Origin: Algoriphagus alkaliphilus
GTDB taxonomy: Bacteria > Bacteroidota > Bacteroidia > Cytophagales > Cyclobacteriaceae
DNA length: 64,000 bases
Direction: 5' to 3'
NCBI RefSeq assembly: GCF_900103735.1
Contig: NZ_FMXE01000022.1
Coordinates: forward strand, 1-64,000
In this document: one piece after another, positions 48,101 through 55,505 of the stretch
Layout of the letters: each line of letters begins with the position of its first letter
Numbering within the stretch: position 1 is the first letter of the stretch
The notes under the pieces: model-generated
Told to the model about the DNA's origin: nothing
Database searches by the model: none
Seen by the model: only the letters and a program-made list of their open reading frames with translations
Position numbers and translations under genes: made by a program

Positions 48101-51100
48101 GTTTCTTCCTCATCCATTTCAATGATGAAAAAAGGATTGCCTTTTTTCCAATGCTCCACCACTTGTTGCATGTGGCTGGTTTCATTATGAGGAATGATTA
48201 CAGGCACCGACATTAGTTTTTTGGTACCGGGATGCGGGGTATAATTCAACCCGTTTTTTCCTTCCTTATCTATCAATACATAACCGGCAGTTAGGCTTTC
48301 AATACCCAACTTTTGCATTTCTAAAAAAAGAATTTCACCCGCCTGGAGCAGCTCATCGCTCTTGTGCATGGCCATACTTCGGCTTCTTACTCTTTCCAAT
48401 GAAGCTTCTATCTGTGCCTCCCTTGCCTGTGCTTCTGCTTTTTGGAGATCGAGAAAACGGGTGTAGGCTTGTTCGAAGACTTTGGCAAAACGCTTCAAAA
48501 TATCTATTTCATCAACCGACAATGATTTTCCTTCAAAATCATTTAGGGTGATCATGGTGTTTTTTGTGGTCACCACAGAAATAGAGTAAGAGGGGCTTTG
48601 AAAAATAAATTGCTTTATGTCCTCCGTCAATTCATTTTTCAACTCCGTATGGTTAATTACATATTCATAGAAACTGTCTTTTTCCTGCTTTGAATAATTG
48701 CCAACAAAAAAATCAAGTTGCTTTTCCCGGGCCTCAAAAAAATCATTGGCAATTCTGTGATCAAAATAGGGTAGACGGTAATTGTTGATGGCAATACCGC
48801 TATCAACCAGTCCACATGTATAATTATCCAGATCTTTTGAGTCTTGTATGTTTATGCTGATTCCCACAGCGGTTACCGGAATCTGAAGGTCATTTAGTCT
48901 TTCGAATAATTCCATGACCACTTCATTTAGCTCGCCACTTTTGTGCATGGCTAGAGAGCGGGAACGTACTTTCTCCAGGGCAGCTTCTATCTGGGCCTCT
49001 TTTGCCTGCACTTCCGCTTTTTGCAAATCCAGGAAGCGGGTGTAGGTCTGTTGGAATACTTTTCCAAAGCGCATCAGAATTGCATTCTCTTCGGGTGTAA
49101 AGTGAGTCTCTGAATAATGTTCGATATACAATCCCACATTGTCCAACAATACCGTGGAGATGGCAAGTGCCGGTTTGTTGAAAATGGCTTGCTGTGCTTC
49201 TTCCGTCAATTCCGGAATCCACTCGAAAAGGTCCTGATAGAATTTGTTCTTGACTTCAAAAGAAAGCAGGTTGGCAAAGAAATTTGCCCCTTTTGCTTTT
49301 GCCCCAAGGAAACTGTTCCAATGTGGAGAATCAAAATAGGGAATGGTGATCTCAGTTGGCACTCCTTGTTGGAGGGTTGCCAGCCAGATATTCATGTCTT
49401 CCTTTTCCTTATAGTCCAGAATAAATCCGGCATGTTCGACATGGATATTCAAACCTACAAATTGATCGAATATTACCTGAATGACCTCTTTGAGCTCTTC
49501 CGTATGGTGCATGGCCATGGTTCTTGCCCTTACCCGCTCGAGAGCCAATTCGATTTCAGCCTCTCGTGCTTGTGCCTCTGCTTTGACCAAATCCATATAC
49601 CTTCTGTAGGTTTGTTCAAAAAGTGAACTGAATCTTTTTGTGATTTGAATCAATTCAGGTTGAAATTCACGGGGACTGAAGGCATAAAAAAATCCGTGCT
49701 CGAAAATGAAACAGTGTTGGATTTCTTTTTTGGGTAGTTTTTCTAAAGGAATCTGAATTTTGTAGTCAGGTGCATTATTGAGCATTTGGTAGTAATCCAG
49801 CAAATCCTCTCCCTCCAACACGTATTTGTGAAAAGGAACCTGTGCTTTCCATGCTTCCCGGGCACTTTTTAGCAGAGGATGCCAGCTCATATCCAGGTTG
49901 CCAATATGCATGTTGACTTCCTCTCCGTCATTTCGGGCAGTCCAGAGCTGATTTTTTTCATTGTTAGGATTCAAGATGCCGATACCAAAGCGGGTACCTT
50001 CATCAACGCCCAAAGCGGTAAGTTCAGCGAACACCTTGACAACACATTTCCCTACATCCTCGCTGCTGTGCATCGCCATGGTCTGGGCCCTGACCCGCTC
50101 CAAGGCAAGTTCGATTTCAACCTCCCGGGCGCGGGCTTCTGCTTTTTGAATATCTTGAAATCTGGAATAAGCCAGCGAAAAAACCTGATGGAATCGCTTG
50201 AACAATTCCAATGTTGAAGTATCCATTGGCTGGTAAAGCGTCAGGCCTAACCCCCCCTCACCTATGGACAAAAAACAGTGGCTGATTTCTTTTGATTCAT
50301 CCAAAATTGGGTCGGGAAAATGTTCTTCTGCTTTTCTGTGCTCTCTGAATTCCTCCAGTTCTCTTCCTGAAAGTGTCCCGGTGAAATGTCCGTCCTTCGA
50401 TGCCATCATCTGCCTGACCATCCCATGTTCTACAGGGCTTTTGAGATATTCTGTACGTTCTACGGCCTCTTTGTCATAAGGGGTAAAGTACTGGTAACAG
50501 AGATAGATTCCTTTCTCCTCATCGATGATGGCCGTCTGAATATTCCTGATTTTTTCGACTCCAAAATCCTGCAATTGATCGGAAATAATGCGACAGACTT
50601 CCAGCATATCTTCCGGTTTTTTAATACCCATGGCTACGGCTCGCACTTTCTCAAGAGCCGATTCTATGGCCAATTCCCGGTTTTTATTTTCCAGTTCAAT
50701 GGTTCGCCGCTTGACCGCATCCCGGAGCTCCAGGTTTTCCTTGGTGATTTTTTCCAAGGCCAAAGTTTCTCCTTCCTGCACACGCATATCAGGCAGGGAA
50801 CCGTGTTGTTGTATGACTTTCCAGCCGGATGCGGTTTCATGAAGGAGGGTGGATATTCGGATCTTGGAGTAAAACATCCATTCCGGCTCTCCCCATACAT
50901 AGATATCACATGTCTCATTGACCAAAACCATATCATTCAAAGGTTTTGCTGAGATCTGTCGGTTTCTCATTTCCACTTTCCCCACCACTTCTGCCATCTG
51001 TGCCTTGTAAAATTCGATGCCTTCCGCTTTGCTTTGAGCAACTTCACTTTCAGAAGTACCTATCATTTCAAAATCCTCATCGAGGGTGGAAGCGAATGTT

Positions 51101-51183
51101 TTCAAGTCTCCTCGGATGTAGGTTTCCCAGTAGAGTTCGTAAATACTTCTTGCCAGGGCGAGTTGATCGTTTGTTAATGCCAT
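39136..51183 (-). CDS. Giant multi-module soluble histidine kinase, 4015 residues
   Basis: Uninterrupted 12,048-bp gene. Order: NTF2/SnoaL-like domain (about 1-135), helix (about 136-172), 19 tandem modules of about 181-193 residues (about 172-3730), coiled coil, HisKA with H3767 in AHEIKNPLNF, and HATPase_c (NLCNNAFDAM, IEDNGPGIP, GTEGTGLGLS). Each module opens with a helix like ALERVRARTMAMHKSDEL and closes with one like YTRFLDLQKAEAQAREAQIE; these linkers are nearly constant while the cores differ. The core pattern suggests a GAF-like fold (inferred, not proven). No signal peptide or membrane segment, so it is cytosolic. It starts 3 bp after the upstream kinase gene and overlaps the FIST gene downstream by 4 nt. 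No receiver or output domain is fused. Confidence 0.93.
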   Translation of the reverse strand: MALTNDQLALARSIYELYWETYIRGDLKTFASTLDEDFEMIGTSESEVAQSKAEGIEFYKAQMAEVVGKVEMRNRQISAKPLNDMVLVNETCDIYVWGEPEWMFYSKIRISTLLHETASGWKVIQQHGSLPDMRVQEGETLALEKITKENLELRDAVKRRTIELENKNRELAIESALEKVRAVAMGIKKPEDMLEVCRIISDQLQDFGVEKIRNIQTAIIDEEKGIYLCYQYFTPYDKEAVERTEYLKSPVEHGMVRQMMASKDGHFTGTLSGRELEEFREHRKAEEHFPDPILDESKEISHCFLSIGEGGLGLTLYQPMDTSTLELFKRFHQVFSLAYSRFQDIQKAEARAREVEIELALERVRAQTMAMHSSEDVGKCVVKVFAELTALGVDEGTRFGIGILNPNNEKNQLWTARNDGEEVNMHIGNLDMSWHPLLKSAREAWKAQVPFHKYVLEGEDLLDYYQMLNNAPDYKIQIPLEKLPKKEIQHCFIFEHGFFYAFSPREFQPELIQITKRFSSLFEQTYRRYMDLVKAEAQAREAEIELALERVRARTMAMHHTEELKEVIQVIFDQFVGLNIHVEHAGFILDYKEKEDMNIWLATLQQGVPTEITIPYFDSPHWNSFLGAKAKGANFFANLLSFEVKNKFYQDLFEWIPELTEEAQQAIFNKPALAISTVLLDNVGLYIEHYSETHFTPEENAILMRFGKVFQQTYTRFLDLQKAEVQAKEAQIEAALEKVRSRSLAMHKSGELNEVVMELFERLNDLQIPVTAVGISINIQDSKDLDNYTCGLVDSGIAINNYRLPYFDHRIANDFFEAREKQLDFFVGNYSKQEKDSFYEYVINHTELKNELTEDIKQFIFQSPSYSISVVTTKNTMITLNDFEGKSLSVDEIDILKRFAKVFEQAYTRFLDLQKAEAQAREAQIEASLERVRSRSMAMHKSDELLQAGEILFLEMQKLGIESLTAGYVLIDKEGKNGLNYTPHPGTKKLMSVPVIIPHNETSHMQQVVEHWKKGNPFFIIEMDEEETIQHQTFIAERSTNFPLTAAQLIAISPSKLFLHNFYFKEGYVLIVGGTKLSGEQTEIMLRFAKVFQQTYTRFLDLQKAEAQARESQIEAALERVRSRSMAMHQSEELREVIQLMFEQFRLLNFNIDSAQFDPNYKETDDLNLWTAVPGQPYSLLLHIPYADITLFNSLNEAKKRGHSFITQHLSLEEKNQFFRHFFQHIKDIPVERQKLIFDGPGMYRAVVFMENVSLAIQNYSNTPYTEEENDVLKRFGKTFEQVYTRFLDLQKAEAQAREAQIEAGLERVRARTMAMQHSDELSESAFVLFQQLQILGLVHERINIGVVKEESKTIDFWITEQGGNQINTRFTGRIDEHTTLSKMYQGWKNKRKLMVIDQTGKDLSNWLKYLKEEIGIPFDPAFLHNRRVQTVGFFSKGMLVLTTPEPLPDEHLQLLEKFAGVFDLTYTRFSDLKQAEAQAREAQIEAALERIRAKGVAMHHSGELKDVLTVLFNQFDILGIKPVQAQLSLFDLENNKFSFRSTGKGGRGNVGEQVIDMDAMDTWKETIDTWKASKPKSISTVYFPKEILPQLWALFDEVRKQLPEEDIITQEDYPDGVYVTEGNFNYGYIGFSHSRKATAEEEDIVIRFATEFGRLYQRFLDLQKAESQAREAQIQLSLERIRAKAMSMQHSDELSGFLTVLFEQFKVLNLNPVNCHLNFLDIENNRNIFRITGKRGAALIATQEIDLDASPLWKKRKEDWKAGHPNDVDVLYVPYENHLEINAIFEELLSKLPKEDRPLPEDFPDGLYVIDGYCRYGYLGYSASKPPSDEEKEITRRIANEFGNVYQRFLDLEKAEAQAREAQIQLSLERIRAKAMSMQHSDELSDFLTVVFEQFHVLNLRPVASQLSFLDIDNNRSILRLTGKNGATLIATQEVDLDASPFWKQKVEDFKSGQPNDVDVLFVPYDKLPEIVEILKEILAKLPEDERPLPEDYPNGQYIVEGTFKYGYLGYSTTGPPSDEEKEITRRIANEFGNVYQRFLDLQKAEAQAREAQIEAALERVRAKTMAMHKSEQLPETAQVLFEQFAEFGKIPDRIAIGIIKEELQVIEWWVTDQMGSQLARHFNSSILQTTIAQFFTAWKEGKDSIMVDLSGEALKEWVAFVRDEVKMPIDDSNMKGRRVHHGAFFSHGLLLISAHEMMPSETMQLLVRFAKVFSQTYTRFLDLQKAEAQAREAQIEAALERVRNRSMAMHKSQELIYVVRVLDKEIKGLGIEINGTQILTDFNNLEEGVYSWFTTEGEDYLEKFHVPLFEHTLNKRISEAIQAGVDFYMDSYSGAEKNEYFKLLFKNSDFRTIPKERQDLAYSIPIFIRATVLSKNSILAFQRYFPKEFSEEEGDIFKRFGKVFDQAYTRFLDLQKAEAQAREAQIEVGLERVRARTMAMHSSDDVSMATATLFTELEKLGVQNLRGGITIISPDQTQEVWSVNHLPEGITLRAIGNFDMRLHPFWHQLFKAFKTKEEFQYYWLAGKDKANYIALLNTTPHYLEQPITDFPDVHIQSYFFGEGAIWTNSLLPHSEGDKQIMKKFVSVFSLTFRRYLDLQKAEAQARESQIQLAMERVRARTMAMQHSSELGETSALLFQQIQSLGVPPWSCGFNIWDQGDTVFTSYMGSPDGAILDGLKIPLTEEATFIHFQESRDRGDKLFVDVLEGETLEAHYRYFLSLPEIKKAFEKRAQAGDHRPTFQINHLANFSHGNLMFITYEHCPQAHDIFIRFAKVFEQTYTRFLDLQKAEAQAREAQIENALEKVRSRTMAMQRSDELTDVAGLLFNQVSALGIKTWTAGFNVWSEDNNSYVDYLSLNGEIYGPNTVHTEKAEALKDLSNARKSGVEFDVLYMEGEKIKQLHMALGGVDEKEYDRMLKDGLLPSHEYEHFVFGAKVSVMFITYEPVPEAHDIFKRLGKVFEQTYTRFLDLQKAEAQAREAKIETSLEKVRSRTMGMQSSEELPEVANLLFTEVRALGIHAWSCGYNILAEDKKSATCCMSSEGTLQTPFQLRLWGENSFKEMGEFVLSDHTMLVQELGGKALEEHYAYMKSFPDLKPTFDEIDRLGLSLPTYQINHLCKFNGGFILFITYEKVPESHAVFKRFTNVFDQTYTRFLDLKKAEAQARESEIEVAIEKVRSRSLAMHKSDELKDVVFSVFERLRDLQIQTDSTNIVVYHDESAKMEFWAANEMNYSMKFSLPMTGRFYPMEGIEARKAQKAYCQHLPFEEKNMFWKELFNTPDFRKVPEARKNFLLEKTECLIQLVAFGKVTGIMLNRHFNNPFSDAEIEIAERFAKVFDQAYTRFLDLQKAEAQAREAQIANALEKVRSRSLAMQSPDELIEVAQLLREEMGALGVEELETSSIYIQEDHSGSTQCWFTIKNPDNPEKAITDQMTLDLQDTWVGRKMDEFFHSKAKHTSILMQGKERIEWIRYCEKKSDLFGTSNFYGEKIPDRTYHLYKFSNGYIGAAAPGEISAESWDLLKRATAVFSFAYTRFRDLQMAQSSARAAMRQASLDRVRADISSMRNADDLGRITPLVFNELTTLGIPFIRCGVFIVHENKSNVEIYLSTPEGKSLAVMTLPFSANEMTSKSVEAWKKGEVYVQHWNQTDFINWGKSMQEQGYVKDLKTYQGAEAAPMSLHLHFVPFTQGLLYVGSTETLSEDQIDLVKALAKSFAIAYARYEDFVKLEQAKAEVESAMNELKATQSQLIQQEKLASLGQLTAGIAHEIKNPLNFVNNFSEVSIELVDEAIEERSKGPDARDESLVDEILVDIKSNLQKVHEHGSRANGIVTSMLQHSRGGSGKLDPTDLNALVKEYVNLSFHGMRAGKNPIDVEIAFDLDPKIKEVPLIKEDFIRVIINLCNNAFDAMRGKRYEVQSTKYEVEEGNDVEYLPKLRVSSTLENGRVRISIEDNGPGIPDEIKDKILQPFFTTKKGTEGTGLGLSITHDIVKAHGGELEIETSINKGTTFIIKLSR
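39415..39445 (-). repeat. Heptamer tandem repeat inside the giant kinase gene
   Basis: Four near-identical 7-bp units (plus strand TACTTCG, TACTTGG, TACTTTG, TACTTCG) followed by TAC encode the RYEVQSTKYEVEE stretch in the loop after the HATPase N-box. Related kinases in the window lack this stretch. Confidence 0.75.
40005..50668 (-). repeat. Array of 19 sensory modules within the giant kinase
   Basis: Approximate module starts on the minus strand: 50665, 50112, 49552, 48982, 48403, 47842, 47272, 46723, 46152, 45582, 45012, 44468, 43897, 43342, 42783, 42231, 41671, 41103, 40531; mean spacing about 563 bp. By eye the cores fall into groups: modules 3, 4, 6, 12 and 17; 7 and 11; 2 and 13; 14-16; 8-10, with 1, 5, 18 and 19 more isolated. 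Modules 9 and 10 are the most alike. The first linker (VRAVAMGIKKPED) and the last (VRADISSMRNADD) are the most divergent. Confidence 0.85.
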
Positions 51184-51186
51184 GTA

Positions 51187-54100
51187 TTAGTCCTCAATGG
51201 GTAAAAAGATGATCATTTCGGTTCCCTCTCCCTCTTCACTTTTGACTCTGAGATCACCGCCATGCGACTTGATTATGTCGTAGCTTAGACTGAGGCCGAG
51301 GCCGGTTCCGCTTCCTGTGGGCTTGGTAGTGAAAAAAGGCTGGAAGATTTTGTCTTTGATTGCCTTTGGGATTCCTATTCCATTGTCTTTGATGCAGAGT
51401 TCTACTCCACCATGAGTGCCCGCGAGCTCAACCAAGCGGGTCAGGACAGATACTTTTGGTTTGTAGGATGATAAGCTGTCCTCGGAAGACGTTCGACTCT
51501 GCTCAGCACAGGCATAGAATGCATTATTGATCAGATTCAAAATAACTCGGCCCACATCCTGAGCGACTACATTTACCAGCGGTAAATTTGGGTCAAGTTC
51601 TGTTTCAAATTCAGCTGAAAAACTTTTGTCTTTGGCACGTAATCCGTGATAACTCAACCGTAAAAATTCATCTGCCAGGGCATTGAGGTCTGTTGGTTTT
51701 TTGTCGGTAGTACTGCCCCGACTGTGTTCCAGCATGCCTTTTACAATGGAGTCTGCCCGTTTGCCGTGATGATTAATCTTTTTAAGGTTTTCTTTGAGGT
51801 CGTCTGATATTTCCACCACGCCTTCCATGTTTCCCTTTTCCAGTTCCTCCTTCATTTCATCAATGAGTTCGCTGCTTACTTCGGCGAAGTTGTTGACAAA
51901 ATTCAATGGATTCTGAATCTCATGGGCGATGCCAGCGGTGAGTTCACCGAGTGAGGCCATCTTTTCTGCCTGTATCAGTTGGGATTGGGTGGATTTGAGG
52001 TCGTCAATGGATTTTTTCAGTTGCTCGGTACGGTGACTGACCTTTTCCTCCAAAATCCGGTTTTCCTTTTTCAGGTATTGGGAACGCACATAGACAATCG
52101 CATAAGTCAAGCCTCCAAAAAACGCGGCAAAAAGAAAATAAGCCCACCAAGTCTGCCACCAAGGAGGCAGAATGGTGAAGGTCAATGATTCGGGTTCACT
52201 CCAGACCCCGTTGAATCCCCGTGTGGCAACTCTGAAGGTATACTCTCCAGGTAGCAAATTGTAATAAATCCGCGAGGCAGGTTTCGGGCTTACATCTGAC
52301 CATTCTTCATCCTCACCTTCGAGAATGTAGCGATATACGATCTGATCCCTGCCTTGGGCAGCCTGATTGACAAAGGAGAAATTAAAGGAATTCTGATCGT
52401 AAGGTAGTTTTAGGCCAATTGGAAGGTGAAAACCTGGGCTGATGCTATTCCATTGAATTTTGTTCTGCGCCAGGTAGCTGCTGTCTGCTGGTAGATTTGA
52501 CCTCGTCCATCCCTTGGAAAAGTCACTCTGCCATAAAGTATCGCCTTCCTGAAGTCCTGCTTGGTAAAAGGAGGGTTTTAGAAAAACCGGATTTTGATCC
52601 ATGATATTCATGCCCTTAATGTGCACTATCGGTGCAATGCTGTCGATCCTTGGATCTTGGTGATTAACCACCAAAATAGGTGCAGCACCCCACCAAACTT
52701 CACCTGTGGAGCTGACATAAGACGTCGCCTGATTATGATCGTTGTAAGGAAGTCCGGATGATTTGCCAAAATTCGTAAAGCGCCAAAGGGAATTTGCGAA
52801 ATTTTTATCAGGCCTTTCCACGACAATGATTCCGTTTTCGGAGCCGACCTGAATTCTGCCCATGCTCTCATTCATGTCATAAAGGGAAGGGGGATTGATT
52901 CCTGATTTTCCGGATACGTGCATAATGGTTTTTTCTTTTTGGTTGAAAATGGAAAATCCCATATCTCCGCCTAGAATGATTTCACCTTTCGAAGTCTCAA
53001 AAAGCATGGAATTGTAATCCGTCATTAATCCGGCGCTTTTGTTTAAGACCCGTTGTGAACCACCCTTTGGGTCAAATAAATGAACTCCGGTATCTGTACA
53101 TACCCAGATTTGGCCCATTTTATCCTTCTTAACAACAAAAGCCATATCCGATGTAAGGCCATTAAATTTCCCGAGTTGTTTGACAGTATTTGTTTGAGGA
53201 TCAAATACAATTAATCCAGCACCTGAACCCATCCAGATTTTACCATCTGCGGCTTTCTCCCCAATGAAAATGGTAGGTATTCCCATGGAAATTCGGGTGT
53301 CATAAATTGTTGCTGTATTGGATTTAAGGTCAAAAATGGAGAAGCCTCTTGCCATTCCCACAAAAAACAAATCCTCACCTATTTTATTAATTTGTCTGAA
53401 ATCATTGGTTAGCTGATCACCGGGGAATTGGAAAAGATAGAGCCGTTCTTTTTGGGAATCATAGATGTTCAGCCCTCTGTAGGTTCCCAGCCAAATTCTT
53501 CCTTTCGAATCTTCATTGATTCCCCATACATCATTGCTGGCAATTCCGTTTTCGACTCGGAAATAATCCGAAAGCATTCCTTTAGGATTCAGAAGGAGGA
53601 TCCCAACCTTATCTGTACCCAACCAAATAGTACCATCCCTTCCTACCATAGAAGAGGAGGGGAAATTATTGTCTCGGGTAACTGCGCCCGTGACAAGTTT
53701 TTTCATGAAGCCAGTTTCCGGATCCAAGATCCTGACAGTGTCCTCGGAAATGAGCCAAAGCCGTTTGCTTTCATCCAAAAGCACATCTGCGGTGCGTCCA
53801 AAATATCCCTGCTCCGGTCCCATGTTTTGAATGGTTTGGCTTTCAAGATTTATTGAAAAGGCTCCTGGGGAAAAGGCTGAAATCCAAATATTCCCCTTTG
53901 GGTCTTCCGTGAATTCGTAAGATGTCCTTACAAAAAGACCCTCCGGGTCTCCAATCAGGCGAATGGATTTTCTGGAGGGATCCATGATCCCTATTTTTTG
54001 ACCCAGACCAATCCAAAGATTTCCTTTCGAATCGTTTTTGACACCAAATACCGCTGTGTAGGTGTTTTCTCCGGACTTCATTTCTATCTGTGTGATCAGT

Positions 54101-54912
54101 TTTTCATCCAAATCCATCAGGTAAAGTCCACCGTTTACTCCCCAAAGTTTTCCCTGATCGTCATATTCCATTCGGATGTACCCTTTATCCGTTTGAAAAT
54201 GCTCAACCAAGCCCAAGGTGATATCGAGTCGGTAAACACCTGTCACCATACTTGAAATGATCAGCCTTCCCTGCTGGTCAAAAATCAACTTGGGAATAAT
54301 CTCAACCGAGCCATTATCTGCCCTGCCAAAAAAATTGTAGGTCAAAAATTCTGACCCATCGTATTTGGTTAATCCTCTATCTGTAGAAATCCACATGTTC
54401 CCGTAGGGATCGTTGACCATAGCATAGACTTTGTTTCCGAGCAATCCTTCGGTTTGGCCTAATCGGACAATGGCCGCAGTGCCTCCCTGCCACACCGAAG
54501 GGACCGAGGCGGCCGAGATAATTGGAGCTGGCAACAAAAACTTTTTGACAGGGATGGCTTTACCGGGAATGGTGTCCAAATCAAAAGAAATGGTTTCCAG
54601 CTTGTCCCATTCGAATGAGTTTGTCTTAGCAGGGGCCTTAAGTGGTCTGAATTCATTTGCCGAAAATGGCTTGTAAGGGAGGCTTTCCAGTTTTAGATTG
54701 AATTTGACCCCTTTTGGTACACTGTCGGGAGGAAAGAATTTCCAGTTGACAGGTTCTGGTTCTGGTAATTCGAAAGGAACGGCTTTGGGGATTTCAAAAC
54801 CTGAGGGATTTTCGGGAAAAGGAATGTCAGAGTCCTTAGCACAGGAAGTCAAGCCGAGAAAAACAAGAAAAATAAAATTATACGAATGAGCCAAGTGAGA
54901 AGAAACCTTCAT
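51187..54912 (-). CDS. Lipoprotein-type Reg_prop/Y_Y_Y sensor histidine kinase
   Basis: 1241 residues. The N-terminus has a lipobox (FLGLTSC, Cys at about 24), then a proline-rich region (about 30-130), a Reg_prop propeller sensor (about 140-760; e.g. [19 protein letters not shown]), a Y_Y_Y domain (about 800-890), a membrane segment ([21 protein letters not shown], about 900-920), coiled coil, HisKA with H997 in [10 protein letters not shown] and HATPase_c ([18 protein letters not shown]). A lipid anchor at one end and a membrane helix before the kinase would tie both ends of the sensor to the inner membrane. First gene of the kinase-FIST operon; the giant kinase starts 3 bp after its stop. 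Confidence 0.9.
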   Translation of the reverse strand: MKVSSHLAHSYNFIFLVFLGLTSCAKDSDIPFPENPSGFEIPKAVPFELPEPEPVNWKFFPPDSVPKGVKFNLKLESLPYKPFSANEFRPLKAPAKTNSFEWDKLETISFDLDTIPGKAIPVKKFLLPAPIISAASVPSVWQGGTAAIVRLGQTEGLLGNKVYAMVNDPYGNMWISTDRGLTKYDGSEFLTYNFFGRADNGSVEIIPKLIFDQQGRLIISSMVTGVYRLDITLGLVEHFQTDKGYIRMEYDDQGKLWGVNGGLYLMDLDEKLITQIEMKSGENTYTAVFGVKNDSKGNLWIGLGQKIGIMDPSRKSIRLIGDPEGLFVRTSYEFTEDPKGNIWISAFSPGAFSINLESQTIQNMGPEQGYFGRTADVLLDESKRLWLISEDTVRILDPETGFMKKLVTGAVTRDNNFPSSSMVGRDGTIWLGTDKVGILLLNPKGMLSDYFRVENGIASNDVWGINEDSKGRIWLGTYRGLNIYDSQKERLYLFQFPGDQLTNDFRQINKIGEDLFFVGMARGFSIFDLKSNTATIYDTRISMGIPTIFIGEKAADGKIWMGSGAGLIVFDPQTNTVKQLGKFNGLTSDMAFVVKKDKMGQIWVCTDTGVHLFDPKGGSQRVLNKSAGLMTDYNSMLFETSKGEIILGGDMGFSIFNQKEKTIMHVSGKSGINPPSLYDMNESMGRIQVGSENGIIVVERPDKNFANSLWRFTNFGKSSGLPYNDHNQATSYVSSTGEVWWGAAPILVVNHQDPRIDSIAPIVHIKGMNIMDQNPVFLKPSFYQAGLQEGDTLWQSDFSKGWTRSNLPADSSYLAQNKIQWNSISPGFHLPIGLKLPYDQNSFNFSFVNQAAQGRDQIVYRYILEGEDEEWSDVSPKPASRIYYNLLPGEYTFRVATRGFNGVWSEPESLTFTILPPWWQTWWAYFLFAAFFGGLTYAIVYVRSQYLKKENRILEEKVSHRTEQLKKSIDDLKSTQSQLIQAEKMASLGELTAGIAHEIQNPLNFVNNFAEVSSELIDEMKEELEKGNMEGVVEISDDLKENLKKINHHGKRADSIVKGMLEHSRGSTTDKKPTDLNALADEFLRLSYHGLRAKDKSFSAEFETELDPNLPLVNVVAQDVGRVILNLINNAFYACAEQSRTSSEDSLSSYKPKVSVLTRLVELAGTHGGVELCIKDNGIGIPKAIKDKIFQPFFTTKPTGSGTGLGLSLSYDIIKSHGGDLRVKSEEGEGTEMIIFLPIED

Positions 54913-55505
54913 AGGTGATTAGATTAAAATTGAGCGCAATTATCCCTTTGAATACCAAGGCAATCTTGCTTGGATATTTCTGAGTTTACCAGATTCTTTG
55001 TTCCATCCTGGGCAACAATTCTTCTTAGATGTAGTGTAGGAACAGGTTTAATATCGCTTCAGGGCAAATCGGTTACCCTTAAGAAATAAGCTCAGATCTC
55101 TTGTGAATAGTAAAAAATAGTGGTACCCTCAATTTAGGATAAGTTTTTGAAATAAAGCAGGTTTGAATCGAGGACGGAGATATAAATCGCATATTTAAGT
55201 AAGGGAAATACAAAAAAATGACTGTATTCAAAGAAAAGGGAAAAGCCCTTGGGAGTGGTAATACTAAAGTTTGTCTTCTCCCTAACTTGACTTAAGCTAC
55301 CCTGGGAGATCGAATGTAAAATGTAGAGATGGCCCTATTTCGAATCTTTTCAATGGGAGAATGTATTCAGGAATTTTTTTGAGGCAATAGAGATCCTGTG
55401 TTTCAACTATGTACTGGCTTTTTTGCAAAATTATTGTTTAAATTATCTATTGATAACCTTAATTAAATTTTGATGATTTCAATTTAAACGAAACCCAAAA
55501 CAACC
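54913..55505. other. 593-bp intergenic region between divergent genes
   Basis: I see no gene. It separates the minus-strand signalling operon from the plus-strand oxidoreductase genes, so it must hold two divergent promoters, but I find no exact TTG-N19-TAnnTTTG match on either strand. The last 100 bp before 55506 are very AT-rich (AACCTTAATTAAATTTTGATG). A weak stem AAGGG/CCCTT lies near 55236-55250. Confidence 0.5.
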
